Positions 63,960 to 64,000 of a DNA stretch of 64,000 nt are shown one piece after another. Each line of letters begins with the position of its first letter. Within the stretch, counting starts at the first letter, position 1. Location of the stretch: contig CM066289.1 in NCBI GenBank assembly GCA_033816765.1, forward strand, positions 4,216,001-4,280,000, given 5' to 3'. This DNA is from Nothopassalora personata. Lineage: Eukaryota; Ascomycota; Dothideomycetes; Mycosphaerellales; Mycosphaerellaceae. The notes under the pieces are model-generated. The model was not told where the DNA came from, made no database searches, and saw only the letters and a list, made by a program, of their open reading frames with translations. The translations under genes and the position numbers were made by a program.

Positions 63960-64000
63960 CGTTACTAGCGTTACTAAACTAGTTTATAGGAGTCTACTTA

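Noticed and set aside
1..64000. CRISPR arrays, rRNA genes, secondary-metabolite or effector genes
   Set aside because: Nothing in the window supports them; all long reading frames belong to retroelements.

Overview
This window is a transposon graveyard from a filamentous ascomycete (Pezizomycotina; species not determinable). I see no host gene. Most of the 64 kb shows the mark of repeat-induced point mutation (RIP): CA and TG are scarce, TA is in excess, CG is largely spared, and retroelement frames are full of TAG/TAA codons where CAG, CAA or TGG would be expected. Five un-mutated insertions sit inside this bed: two full-length chromodomain Gypsy elements (5789-12928 and 20254-27666), one short gag-only LTR element (54435-56924), one solo LTR (246-511) and a 759-bp insert (1611-2369). 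The three complete elements have LTR pairs that I read as identical and perfect 5-bp target duplications, so they are very young and have escaped RIP.

Layout. 1-15102: a RIP-degraded minus-strand Gypsy (A), split by element 1 (TSD CGGTA), the 759-bp insert and the solo LTR; its own right LTR lies inside an older LTR fragment (15103-15412). 15413-19886: right part of a second RIP-degraded minus-strand chromovirus (B). 19887-30825: Copia-type remnant and unclassified RIPed DNA, split by element 2 (TSD CTAAT). 30826-63959: one plus-strand Gypsy (C; TSD CGTTG/CGTTA) swollen to 33 kb by nesting. Its gag carries a 12.3-kb minus-strand Gypsy (G, 32140-44458), which holds a solo LTR (38361-38750). 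Its RNase H region carries a Copia (H, 47331-61592, TSD ACATC). H carries a minus-strand chromovirus (D, 52071-61254, TSD GGTTT), and D carries the young element E (54435-56924, TSD TACGC).

How the parts work. Elements 1 and 2 encode gag (coiled coil, acidic-serine tract, capsid, zinc knuckle) and, in the -1 frame, pol (protease, reverse transcriptase, RNase H, integrase, chromodomain). Between the two frames both carry the same device: a GGAAAA(A/C) slip site, a 5-nt spacer, and a 12-position hairpin with a mismatch at the same place and an identical AGCGCAA loop, while five base pairs have changed compensatorily. This is strong sequence evidence for programmed -1 frameshifting. Elements 1, 2 and E have a primer-binding site just inside the 5' LTR complementary to the LTR segment about 30-40 nt below the TATA box, which fits Tf1-type self-priming. 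The Copia H instead has a primer site complementary to the anticodon arm of initiator tRNA-Met.

The most unusual theme is an antisense gene. Gypsy elements A, C and E, and separately D, carry between pol (or gag) and the 3' LTR a reading frame on the opposite strand, with cysteine motifs and, in A, C and E, a charged coiled coil. In E it is intact (55901-56518) and E consists of little more than gag plus this gene. A and C also carry a tRNA-like unit with A and B boxes and a downstream T-run next to the antisense gene. Element G shows another oddity: one 26-bp palindrome recurs in its LTRs and in the two spacers ahead of separate coding blocks, including a roughly 1000-codon extra 3' frame that I could not identify.
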